Source: Flammeovirga aprica JL-4
GTDB lineage: Bacteria; Bacteroidota; Bacteroidia; Cytophagales; Flammeovirgaceae
Length of the DNA: 64,000 nt
Reading direction: 5' to 3'
NCBI RefSeq assembly: GCF_012844305.1
Contig: NZ_JABANE010000005.1
Coordinates: 1 to 64,000, forward strand
Shown here: positions 1-7,923 of the stretch, piece by piece
Layout: every line of letters starts with the position of its first letter
How positions within the stretch are numbered: position 1 is the stretch's first letter
Notes under the pieces: model-generated
Seen by the model: the letters and a program-made list of their open reading frames with translations, nothing else
Database searches by the model: none
What the model was told of the DNA's origin: nothing
Made by a program: the position numbers and the translations under genes

Positions 1-377
1 TTTCAAGAACAAATCAGTTTCTCTATCGAAATTCGGAAAAGAATATAAGTGCTTCTTTTATTATCGAAACTCTTGATGAACTTTCTATCAAGATTAGAAA
101 GCCAACAGTGGTCGTCTTAGATAATGCTAGTGTTCATACTGCACGTAAAGTCAAAGAACTCTTGAAAGTGTGGCAAACAAGAGGCTTGTATATCTTTTAC
201 TTGCCTCCTTATTCGCCACACTTAAATATTATTGAAAGGCTTTGGAAAGAAATGAAACAATCTTGGATAAAGCCTGAAGACTATATTTCTGTTGATAATT
301 TATTCTATGCAGTTGATAGAGTCTGCTCAGTCATTGGTAAACAGTTGTTTCTTCAATTTTCAAAAGCTCATTTTTAG
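1..377 (+). mobile_element. IS630-family transposase, 3' fragment
   Basis: The frame is open from the window edge (first full codon at base 3) to the TAG at 375-377, so this is the C-terminal part of a protein that begins outside the window. Visible motifs are VVLDNASVH, carrying the second catalytic Asp of the DDE triad, and LPPYSPHLNIIERLWKEMK, carrying the final Glu; together they are the hallmark of the IS630/Tc1-mariner superfamily. The reading frame is intact to its stop. Whether the element is complete cannot be judged. No terminal inverted repeat could be recognised in the AT-rich bases that follow. Confidence 0.9.
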
Positions 378-653
378 TTATACTTTAAAATGTCTCAATA
401 CTTAAGACAAAAGTATTTAATACTAATTCCAATTATTGTTTTGCGATTACTGCCTTAAAAAAACTATGAATAGAACCACTATTAATACGCTTTTTTGCGT
501 TGTACTCACAAAAAATAATTATGAATTAGTTATCAATTATTTTTGCCTTAGCACTTTAATCTATTTTTTTAATAATAAATGTTGTAATGGGCGATGTGTT
601 TTATTCTTTAAAATTATTGTCCTTAAATTGTTGAGAGACAAATTATTTTACTT

Positions 654-1496
654 ATGAAAATACAATCCATTATCAACAAAACAGGGAAGCCTGAAATCTA
701 CGAAAAAGGGTCTTCATTTATGTGGACCGATCCATATATTGCACAGCAATTATTACAAGTTCATTTAAATCCTGATATAGATCTTGCGAGCCGTAAATCA
801 ACAACCATTGAGAAAACTGTTCAATGGATTTTGAAGAACGAAAATGGAACTTCAAAACTTGATATTCTAGACTTAGGATGTGGTCCCGGCTTGTATACAG
901 AAAGGTTTGCCAAAGAAGGTCATAATGTACGAGGTATTGATATCTCAGAAAATTCCATCAATTATGCCTCTCAATCTGCGAAAGACAAAAACTTAACGAT
1001 TGAGTATCAAAATAAAAGTTACCTAGAGATAGATCTAGGCGAAGAAAAATATGACCTGATTGTTTTAATTTATACTGATCTAGGAGCTTTAATTCCTAAA
1101 GAGAGAGAGGTGTTGCTACGTAAAATCTTCAAAGCTTTAAGGCAGGGTGGTACTTTTATTTTTGATGTATTGAATGATAAAGAATATACTGATAAAGTAT
1201 CTCCAAAGGAATGGGAATCTGCTGAGGCTGGTTTTTGGAAGGGAACTCCCTATGTCGCGTTGACAGAATCATTTTTGTATGAACAAGAAAAAGTAATTTT
1301 ATCTCAACATACAATCTATGATGATGATACAATCGAAATCTACCGTTTTTGGACGCATTTCTTTTCCCAAAGTGACATTCTAGAAATATTACAGCCTATA
1401 GGTTTTCAATCTATCACCTTTAGAAATGATATCCTTCCAGAAAGCGATATGTGGAATGGCGATAATGTGAATTTTACACGCTGTAAGAAATTATAA
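654..1496 (+). CDS. class I SAM-dependent methyltransferase
   Basis: This 280-residue cytoplasmic protein has the AdoMet-binding motif I DILDLGCGPGLYTERFA near residue 72 and the acidic loop VRGIDISENS that normally contacts the SAM ribose. A later stretch (YDLIVLIYTDLGAL, then LRQGGTFIFDVLN) fits motifs II and III of the Rossmann methyltransferase fold. The substrate is not evident; it resembles small-molecule methyltransferases of the Methyltransf_25/11 type. The ATG at 654 is preceded by AT-rich sequence with no strong Shine-Dalgarno site, as usual in Bacteroidota. The gene stands alone, downstream of an IS fragment and convergent with the two-component genes that follow, sharing a terminator with them. 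Confidence 0.88.
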   Translation: MKIQSIINKTGKPEIYEKGSSFMWTDPYIAQQLLQVHLNPDIDLASRKSTTIEKTVQWILKNENGTSKLDILDLGCGPGLYTERFAKEGHNVRGIDISENSINYASQSAKDKNLTIEYQNKSYLEIDLGEEKYDLIVLIYTDLGALIPKEREVLLRKIFKALRQGGTFIFDVLNDKEYTDKVSPKEWESAEAGFWKGTPYVALTESFLYEQEKVILSQHTIYDDDTIEIYRFWTHFFSQSDILEILQPIGFQSITFRNDILPESDMWNGDNVNFTRCKKL

Positions 1497-1506
1497 GCAC
1501 AAAAAA

Positions 1507-1527
1507 AGCCTCCAAAAAATGGAGGCT
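1507..1527. terminator. bidirectional rho-independent terminator
   Basis: The stem AGCCTCC / GGAGGCT (1507-1513 with 1521-1527) encloses an A-rich loop. A-runs lie to its left, giving a U-run on the minus-strand transcript. It separates the plus-strand methyltransferase from the minus-strand response regulator. Confidence 0.75.
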
Positions 1528-1551
1528 CTCAAAATAACTTTTTGGTGTGGA

Positions 1552-2259
1552 TTACTCAGCACCTAATTCTACTAACTTGAATCCTTGGCCGTGAACGTTT
1601 ACGATACGTAGGTTGTCATCCGGCTTTAAGAATTTTCTAAGTTTAGTAATATATACGTCCATACTTCTTGAGTTGAAGTAGTTGTCATCTAACCAAATTT
1701 TCTTTAATGCTAGAGATCTGTCCATAATTTCGTTTTTATGGATAGCTAAAAGACGTAATAACGCAGACTCCTTAGAAGTAAGGCGTTGCTCATGACCGTC
1801 TTCGTTGTATTTCAACATTTGAGCATTAAAGTCAAAAGTAAACTTACCAATCTCGAAAATAGTTTGTTTTTCTTTTGAGTCAGTTTTACTCTTTGTTCTT
1901 CTTAAGATAGATGTGATACGAGCTAAAAGCTCTTCCATACTGAATGGCTTTGTGATATAATCATCAGCACCCACTTCAAATCCTCTCAACGTATCTTCTT
2001 TCATAGATTTCGCTGTTAGGAAAAATATTGGAATATCCACATCTGATTTACGGATACGTTCTGCAAGAGTATAACCATCCATTTTAGGCATCATCACATC
2101 GAAGATACATAAATCATGATCACCGTCTTGATACGCTCTTAATGCTTCCTCACCATCTTGAGTACGTGTTACATCAAAGTTTTTAACTTCTAAATACTCA
2201 GTAAGTAACATTCCTAAGTTTGGATCATCCTCCGCAAGTAAAATTTTAATCTTGTCCAT
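1552..2259 (-). CDS. OmpR/PhoB-family response regulator
   Basis: This 235-residue regulator has a receiver domain (KILLAEDDPNLG acidic pocket, phospho-acceptor Asp in DLCIFDVMMPKMDGY, Lys in DYITKPFSMEELLARI) and a C-terminal winged helix of the Trans_reg_C type ending in VNVHGQGFKL. The frame can be extended upstream to 2358, but receiver domains begin with this MDKIKILLAEDD motif, so the ATG at 2257-2259 is chosen. That start lies inside the end of the kinase gene (14-base overlap), which points to translational coupling. The pair resembles RprX/RprY-type systems of Bacteroidota by general architecture; this is inference. Confidence 0.93.
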   Translation of the reverse strand: MDKIKILLAEDDPNLGMLLTEYLEVKNFDVTRTQDGEEALRAYQDGDHDLCIFDVMMPKMDGYTLAERIRKSDVDIPIFFLTAKSMKEDTLRGFEVGADDYITKPFSMEELLARITSILRRTKSKTDSKEKQTIFEIGKFTFDFNAQMLKYNEDGHEQRLTSKESALLRLLAIHKNEIMDRSLALKKIWLDDNYFNSRSMDVYITKLRKFLKPDDNLRIVNVHGQGFKLVELGAE

Positions 2260-3889
2260 TTTCAGATATTGGTAGTTGTATAATAAATTCACTTCCTTTG
2301 CCAAGCTCACTCTTACAACGTATGTTGCCTTTGTGTGCTTCGACAATATTTTTGACATAGCTAAGGCCTAAACCGAAACCTTTTACATTGTGAACGTTGC
2401 CTGTAGGCACTCTGTAAAATTTATCAAAAATTTTACTAATATGCTCTCTTGGTATCCCTTGACCTTCATCTTTTATATGAATTTCCAGCATTTCTTTCTT
2501 TCGTATGGCTGAAAGGTCAATTTTTGGTGCCTCCGGAGAGTATTTATTAGCATTGTCTAACAAGTTAAAAATAATATTAGATAAATGTAACTCATCCCCC
2601 TTAACATTTACCTCACCGGCTGCCCAATTGAAGGATAATTGTCCTCCGCGGTCCTCAATCTTGATCAAGGTGTTCTCATATGCAACCTGCATTATTTTAT
2701 TCATGTCCACATCCACGTTTCGGAGTTTTAAATCGCCACGTTCAATTCTGGCAATCTGCAGTACTCTTTCCACCTGTCTGCTCAAACGCTGATTTTCATC
2801 TTTTATAACACTGAGATAGCGTCCTGTTATACTTGGCATTTTCTGTACGTCTGGGTCCATCAATGCTTCAGTCGCTAACGCCACGGTTGATATAGGGGTT
2901 TTCAACTCGTGCGTCATATTACTAATGAAATCGTTTGTTATTTCTGAAATACGTTTCTGGTCAATTATAGTTTTAGCTGCAAATATGAAAGTAAGAAGTG
3001 TTAACAAAATAAACCCTAAAGAGGAGAAGAGTACAAATCGCATTTTACTGATCAAAAACTTGTTTTCCTGGGGAAATTCTAAATATAAAGTGTTAGAATT
3101 ATCAAAAAGATCCTTTGGAAATAAAGTGACATGATAAGCACTCTTAATTATTTTGGCGTTTCTTTCCACATTACTGCTCATAATGACCGTTTCTCTATCG
3201 CCTTCTCTCTGTAAAACGGCAAAATCATAAACCGTTTTAAGACCTTTGTTCTCAATTTCCTGACTCAGCAATGAATCAAGCATTTCAAAGTTCACACGGT
3301 CTTGTAGCATAGTATTCTCAGCCAGAATCATCTCACTTACCACCTGATTGACCAAGTCTGTCTTCTTCATGATCAAATCCATGGCAATGTCCAGCCTTTT
3401 GCGGGCTGTGGAATCCGATGTGATATTGCTGACTACTTGAGGCTGATTGGTAGAATCGTTCATGCCATATTTTGAACCTTCAATATTTGAAAGCATCGTC
3501 TTAGTGGCCTTGCCCGATTTCTTGATTTCCGCCTTTTCTTGTACTTTATAAGCTATGCCTTGTTTGGCTAGTTTATCAGAACTGATCGTTTGAGATATCT
3601 TAATGTTCTGTTTACTAGTCCAGTAAGCTTCCTGTTTTACAGAATCGTATCTTACATTGATATCACTGTTGGTAACAGAAATATCATCTAAATATCTTTT
3701 TGTTACTTGTAGAACTTCTTGCTGTTCAAGTCTTTTGACAACATTGGTAAGTAGCTCACCAACTTCCTGTTCGAAGTGGCTTTTGCGTTCTTGAATAGCT
3801 TCCTTGATCCAATAATACTGGAGTGCCGCTAATCCGAACATTGCAATACACATCAAAGTGATTATAGTAATGAGCCTTCTTTTTGCCAT
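2246..3889 (-). CDS. two-component sensor histidine kinase
   Basis: This is a 547-residue membrane kinase. An N-terminal transmembrane helix (about 6-26) is followed by a periplasmic region of about 250 residues with no recognised fold, a second transmembrane helix (FVLFSSLGFILLTLLTFIF, about 285-305), a HisKA dimerisation helix with the phospho-accepting His in NMTHELKTPIS (near 327), and a HATPase domain with N box NIIFNLLDNANKYSP, G1 box DEGQGIP and G2 box GFGLGLSYVK. All catalytic boxes look intact. The gene is first in a two-gene minus-strand operon with the overlapping response regulator. The signal sensed is unknown. Confidence 0.93.
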   Translation of the reverse strand: MAKRRLITIITLMCIAMFGLAALQYYWIKEAIQERKSHFEQEVGELLTNVVKRLEQQEVLQVTKRYLDDISVTNSDINVRYDSVKQEAYWTSKQNIKISQTISSDKLAKQGIAYKVQEKAEIKKSGKATKTMLSNIEGSKYGMNDSTNQPQVVSNITSDSTARKRLDIAMDLIMKKTDLVNQVVSEMILAENTMLQDRVNFEMLDSLLSQEIENKGLKTVYDFAVLQREGDRETVIMSSNVERNAKIIKSAYHVTLFPKDLFDNSNTLYLEFPQENKFLISKMRFVLFSSLGFILLTLLTFIFAAKTIIDQKRISEITNDFISNMTHELKTPISTVALATEALMDPDVQKMPSITGRYLSVIKDENQRLSRQVERVLQIARIERGDLKLRNVDVDMNKIMQVAYENTLIKIEDRGGQLSFNWAAGEVNVKGDELHLSNIIFNLLDNANKYSPEAPKIDLSAIRKKEMLEIHIKDEGQGIPREHISKIFDKFYRVPTGNVHNVKGFGLGLSYVKNIVEAHKGNIRCKSELGKGSEFIIQLPISENGQD

Positions 3890-4825
3890 ATTATATTCTT
3901 TCGATAAGAAGTAAATACTACTGTTGATAATCTACTTATAGTACAACTTAAAAGTATATTATTCTTTTTCTTAGTAGTTTGAAAACACTAATTTTTTATT
4001 TGTAAAATCAATATGTTAAAAGTAACATTGATCACTGCAAATAAAAGTAATGTTTTACATTTTATTTAGTATTTAACAAATCTTATTTTAATTCTACAAT
4101 AAATACTTATTTTTTGTTTGTTTCGGTATAAAGGGATTTTGCAATATTATTATTCATAATCATCATTATGCAATACAATATTATTATTTCTGAGAGATAA
4201 ACTTATAATCTTTGTTTACACTTTACATTTATATTCTAAAATAAATGAGGGCCTGACTCAGGAATAGGTTGTTTTGTATTTCTATACGTTATTATTGAGG
4301 TAGTGAGCAATGATATCTAAAGTGTATGTCGTTATTAAGTGATGTTTGATGATGTGCTTTATGTAGGACAGGGCTATTGCAAGTTGAAAATAAGTACATC
4401 CTTCTTTAGTATTATCTGTTCATATCTCTATTATTCATCAGAGTTGCATTTTTCCTTGAAGTAGAATAAAATGAAAGAGGCATTTTTTTTAAGATTATTT
4501 CAGTCTCTTTTTACTATTAAAAGTGAGTAAGTGTTCATTTAAATCGCCTTTTATGTCTTTTTCTATCGGTTGAAATCGCTCTATATTTAGCTGTAAAAGA
4601 GGTTGATTAGAATCTATTAAGAATAAGTGGTAAATATTAAGTATTTTTTACAAGTATTACCTAACGGAGTAAAATGCTGAAAAATAGGGGTTTGAATTTA
4701 TTATTGGTATCTATTTAATTTTGTTAGCAAATCAAGTAAGGAAAAGACTTTAATTAAGTAATTCAAGTTTGTATTATTGTATTAACCAATTAAGGCTAAG
4801 ACCTCAAAGATACTTCAGAAAATCA
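3890..4825. other. AT-rich intergenic gap
   Basis: Nearly 940 bases without a convincing gene. The sequence is very AT-rich with many stops in all frames. I see no clear repeat, palindrome or coding signal before the tRNA-like sequence that begins at 4826. It must hold the promoter of the histidine kinase near its left end and probably that of the tRNA-like RNA near its right end, but neither could be pinned to a TAnnTTTG box. Confidence 0.5.
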
Positions 4826-4901
4826 ACGATTTTAGCTCAGTGGTCAGAGCAAAACTTAATTTATTAAGTTGAGGCGATGGGTTCGATTCCCATATTTCGT
4901 T
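4826..4901 (+). ncRNA. tRNA-like RNA, degenerate tRNA
   Basis: The sequence folds as a near tRNA. The D arm is GCTC-AGTGGTCA-GAGC (4835-4850) preceded by T8 and A9. The T arm is ATGGG-TTCGATT-CCCAT (4877-4893), with a canonical T loop. The acceptor strands 4826-4832 and 4894-4900 form five of seven pairs with two T-T mismatches. The anticodon arm AACTT/AAGTT (4853-4857, 4866-4870) closes an eight-base loop AATTTATT instead of seven, without a well-placed U33, and two bases rather than one separate it from the D arm. CCA is not encoded. A terminator follows about 40 bases later, so it is probably transcribed. It may be a decayed tRNA or a tRNA-like RNA with another role. Confidence 0.5.
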
Positions 4902-4940
4902 CTCATAGTAGAAAGTAGCAATGAGAAATAGCGAAAAAGA

Positions 4941-4966
4941 AGGCTTGTTTTACGAGCCTTTTTTTT
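4941..4966 (+). terminator. terminator after the tRNA-like RNA
   Basis: The stem AGGCTTG / CGAGCCT (4941-4947 with 4953-4959, one G-U pair) has a five-base loop and is followed by a run of eight T on the plus strand. No plus-strand gene precedes it except the tRNA-like sequence, so it most likely ends that transcript. Confidence 0.75.
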
Positions 4967-5016
4967 ATGTCTAAATATGAAATAAAACAGCCATAATACA
5001 AGATTATGGCTTTGGT

Positions 5017-5727
5017 TTATAATTTTCTGACATCTTGATAACTTCCGTTAGGTGTATTTAAAAGAGAAGGAATAAGCTTTGCAATCATCTTTCCAGCTTC
5101 TTTACCGTTTGGCATGGCCTGTGTTCCTCTAGCATCTTGCAGACGCTGCATACTTGGAAACTCCTCGTGGTTTACTTTTTCACATAAATAATCCTGCATG
5201 CCTGTATCAATCAAACCAGGGGCTAGAGCAGTGAAGTGTGTTTCTTGATGCTCAGCGGCGTATAGTTTGATCATCATATTAAAAGCGGCTTTTGAAATAG
5301 AATAACCTGACCATCCTTTGTTGCCATTGATAGAAGCACCCGATGAAATGCCCACAACTTGCTTTACTTTAATTCCTTTTTTAAATAAAGTATCTAAAAC
5401 CACTTTATTGCTCCAAAGGTTCACATCCATCACATTTTTCATGTTGGAAATATCAGCATCCACCATTGACTTTATCTCACCGAGCACACCTGCATTAAGA
5501 ATCACCAGGTCCAGTTCAGTAATCCCTTCAAGAGCTTTTTCCACAACCTGCTCAATAGCGTCGAAATCTTCTAGATCAATGTTGTTTTGTTTGAAATTAG
5601 GATGGGCTGTTAATTCAGTATCCTCAGTTCTGCTGAAACCTAAAACTTGATTTCCTTCTTGTAAAAAATACGTTGCAAAACCTTTTCCTAAACCTTTGCT
5701 TGTACCTGTAATAAAAACTGTACTCAT
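5017..5727 (-). CDS. SDR-family NAD(P)-dependent oxidoreductase
   Basis: This 236-residue classical short-chain dehydrogenase carries the cofactor motif TGTSKGLG at residues 7-14, the NAG motif (ILNAGVL), a Ser-containing strand (GISSGAS) and the catalytic YSISK tetrad element. The substrate cannot be told. Its ATG directly follows the stop of ypdA without a spacer, and it is the last gene of a tight three-gene minus-strand operon, so it is probably expressed with the thiol-redox gene upstream. The domain order and length are normal for the family. Confidence 0.9.
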   Translation of the reverse strand: MSTVFITGTSKGLGKGFATYFLQEGNQVLGFSRTEDTELTAHPNFKQNNIDLEDFDAIEQVVEKALEGITELDLVILNAGVLGEIKSMVDADISNMKNVMDVNLWSNKVVLDTLFKKGIKVKQVVGISSGASINGNKGWSGYSISKAAFNMMIKLYAAEHQETHFTALAPGLIDTGMQDYLCEKVNHEEFPSMQRLQDARGTQAMPNGKEAGKMIAKLIPSLLNTPNGSYQDVRKL

Positions 5728-6714
5728 CTATTTTAATCTCTCTATTAGTGTATCGTAAATAATGTCTGCATGAACCCTTGAGTTTTCAATAAACCATGTA
5801 TTTGTCCTCATTCCACCACAAACTACTCCAGCAAGAAATAAATTTTCAATGTTTGATTCATGTGTCTCTGCATTATAAGCAGGAGTTTTAAGTTCATCTT
5901 CTGCAAGGCTAATTCCCATTTTAGAAAGGAAATCAAAGTTGGGCTGATACCCTGTCATTGCCAGCACAAAATCATTTGGAATTTCTACTTCATTTCCTTT
6001 TGATTGAATCACAATAGACTTCTCTTTGATCTGTTTAACCTCGCTTTCAAAATAGCACTGAATGCTTCCTTCTTTGATTCTATTTTCTATATCAGGTTTC
6101 ACCCAGTATTTTACTCTATCATTGATTTCTTCCTCACGAATAATCAAAGTGACTCTAGCTCCTTTTCTGTACGTTTCTAAAGCGGCGTCAATAGCAGAGT
6201 TAGCCCCGCCGATGACTGCTACATCTGTAAATGCATACAAATGCGGGTCATCATAATAATGCTTTACTTTCGGGAGTGATTCACCTTCTACATTCATTAA
6301 GTTAGGAATATCATAAAAACCGGTGGCAATTGTAATACTGTAGGCTTTATAGGTCGTTTTGCTTGTAGAAACTTCATAGACCAACTTTCCATTTTCTTCT
6401 GTCGCTTTGATCCCCAAAACTTCCTCAAACAAGTGCACGTTCAAATTCCAAAGCGTTTGTACTCTTCTGTAATATTCCAGTGCTTCTCTTCTTACCGGTC
6501 TGTGATTGTGAGAAACAAAAGGTGTGTCACCAATTTCCAGTTTCTCAGAAGTGGAAAAGAAAGTCATGTTCACCGGATAGTTGTAGAGTGAATTCACCAA
6601 ACATCCCTTTTCTATAATGATATGGGAGAGGTTACGCTTTTTAGCGGCAATTCCGCAAGCCATTCCAATAGGACCTCCACCCACAATCAGTGAATCGTAT
6701 ATTTGCTGTTCCAT
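5728..6714 (-). CDS. ypdA: YpdA-family bacillithiol disulfide reductase
   Basis: This 328-residue flavoprotein has an N-terminal FAD-binding motif VGGGPIGMACG and an internal NADPH-binding motif AVIGGANSAIDAALE. The segment IIEKGCLVNSLYNYP followed by TFFSTSEKLEIG is characteristic of YpdA/Bdr, which reduces oxidised bacillithiol using NADPH. There is no CxxC redox pair of the thioredoxin-reductase type, in line with YpdA. The C-terminal NLFLAGVVCGG motif is the second FAD contact. It overlaps the upstream gene by one base and abuts the downstream dehydrogenase. Its presence implies that the organism uses bacillithiol, which is inference from the family. Confidence 0.88.
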   Translation of the reverse strand: MEQQIYDSLIVGGGPIGMACGIAAKKRNLSHIIIEKGCLVNSLYNYPVNMTFFSTSEKLEIGDTPFVSHNHRPVRREALEYYRRVQTLWNLNVHLFEEVLGIKATEENGKLVYEVSTSKTTYKAYSITIATGFYDIPNLMNVEGESLPKVKHYYDDPHLYAFTDVAVIGGANSAIDAALETYRKGARVTLIIREEEINDRVKYWVKPDIENRIKEGSIQCYFESEVKQIKEKSIVIQSKGNEVEIPNDFVLAMTGYQPNFDFLSKMGISLAEDELKTPAYNAETHESNIENLFLAGVVCGGMRTNTWFIENSRVHADIIYDTLIERLK

Positions 6715-7811
6715 TATTTTTTCATTCTTATAAAGTTGACCTTGTCCTGTACCTTTTTCAAGTATTCTTTGTCTTCTAGTAATGAAAACCCAAAATCATT
6801 AATAGAGAGGGCGAGGTCTATATGTTCAGTTTCTGTTAAGTCTTCAAAAGTGGCAGTAAGGTGTGCTTTCTTACCATTCTGGAAAGTGGCATACATTGAA
6901 ATCACTACCGTATTTACAGTCGAATAAACAAGTCTTCCACAATGCTTGTAACGTTCCTGCATAATGGGGGAAGCCATGAGTGGTGCTTCTACTGTTTTGT
7001 GCCATTCTTTTTCCATTCCTCCCTTAAATAAAGTTCTCTCATTAATTTTCTGCATCAGAAGGTTAAAATCAGAAACCAAGCCTAATGGCATTTTATCGGA
7101 AAGCAAAGAGGCATATTCTTTATGTTTGCCTGGAATAAACTCAAACGTATCAATTTTTTCCCCTAAAGAATCTTGAGCAAGTGTATCAAATAAGGCAAAA
7201 GCATCTTTTCTAAAATCGTTTGCATTCTGGTTTTTAATTTTATCAACAAACTCTTGATGTGGAATTTGGTAAGGGTTGTGGATGTAGATATTGGCTGAAG
7301 AAATAGGGAAAAGGCCGGTAGTATTGTACATCTGAAAAGTTTGTACGGCTGATTTTACGGAATCTGCACCAAGTCTTGAGATCATATAATCACCGTTAGC
7401 GTCGTTACCGAAATTGATGATACCGCTGACAATCTCTCTCATTCTCACCTTTTTATTCAGCAGTTTTCTCGTTTTGGTCAAATAGTCATTCCAGACTTTC
7501 ATCTTATTGCTTGAAGCATCAAAACGAGCCACATCCACCAAAGGAACTCTTTCAGTAGGGGAGAAGTTTTTATTTTCAATTTGCCTTACGTACTCCAAAG
7601 TAAAAAGCCAGTACACAAGACCATTGACATTTGATAATTGTTCATCGTTCCATTTAATCAGTTTTCCCTCTGTATCATGATAGGTCAAATGGAACTTTTT
7701 AGGGTTTTTCTCCATAAACTCTAAAAAGTAAGGCGGCGCCTTGATGTCCTGACCTTGTAGAAAAGGAGAGCTGAAAATGATAAGTACGATTAATAAAAAA
7801 TAGATTTTCAT
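6714..7811 (-). CDS. secreted beta-lactamase-fold protein, likely inactive
   Basis: The start is taken at the ATG at 7809-7811, seven codons inside the longest frame, because it begins a clean signal peptide (KIYFLLIVLIIFSSPFLQGQ). The 365-residue product aligns by eye with serine hydrolases of the class A beta-lactamase type: a helix (GLVYWLFTLEYVRQIENKN), then MREIVSGIINFGNDANGDYMI, matching the helix that carries the SDN motif. The SxxK nucleophile motif is not at its expected place and SDN reads GND, so hydrolysis is doubtful. Its stop overlaps the ATG of ypdA by one base, so it heads a three-gene operon. The function is unknown. Confidence 0.6.
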   Translation of the reverse strand: MKIYFLLIVLIIFSSPFLQGQDIKAPPYFLEFMEKNPKKFHLTYHDTEGKLIKWNDEQLSNVNGLVYWLFTLEYVRQIENKNFSPTERVPLVDVARFDASSNKMKVWNDYLTKTRKLLNKKVRMREIVSGIINFGNDANGDYMISRLGADSVKSAVQTFQMYNTTGLFPISSANIYIHNPYQIPHQEFVDKIKNQNANDFRKDAFALFDTLAQDSLGEKIDTFEFIPGKHKEYASLLSDKMPLGLVSDFNLLMQKINERTLFKGGMEKEWHKTVEAPLMASPIMQERYKHCGRLVYSTVNTVVISMYATFQNGKKAHLTATFEDLTETEHIDLALSINDFGFSLLEDKEYLKKVQDKVNFIRMKK

Positions 7812-7833
7812 ATATGTTTGATAGTAGATCAAC

Positions 7834-7880
7834 CAAAAATAAAAGTCTTCTAATAGTTTAACTGTTGCTATTAGAAGACT
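7834..7880 (-). terminator. terminator downstream of the helicase gene
   Basis: A perfect 13-bp inverted repeat (7844-7856 with 7868-7880) is followed on the minus strand by a T-rich tail (7834-7843). It ends the helicase transcript and separates it from the three-gene operon further on. Confidence 0.8.
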
Positions 7881-7923
7881 TAAAGATAGTTACGGTTTTA
7901 TTTAATCACTAAAATGATGTGTA

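Noticed and set aside
436..657. 73-codon plus-strand frame after the IS630 fragment
   Set aside because: Very AT-rich, with low-complexity hydrophobic and Cys/Lys/Asn-rich translation, no signal or motif, and it overlaps the methyltransferase start. Probably a chance frame.
2260..2358. N-terminal extension of the response regulator
   Set aside because: The extra 33 codons overlap the kinase gene and are not part of a receiver domain; the ATG at 2259 gives the normal family N-terminus.
4826..4901. Ordinary functional tRNA
   Set aside because: The anticodon loop has eight bases with no well-placed U33 and the acceptor stem has two mismatches, so no anticodon can be assigned with confidence.
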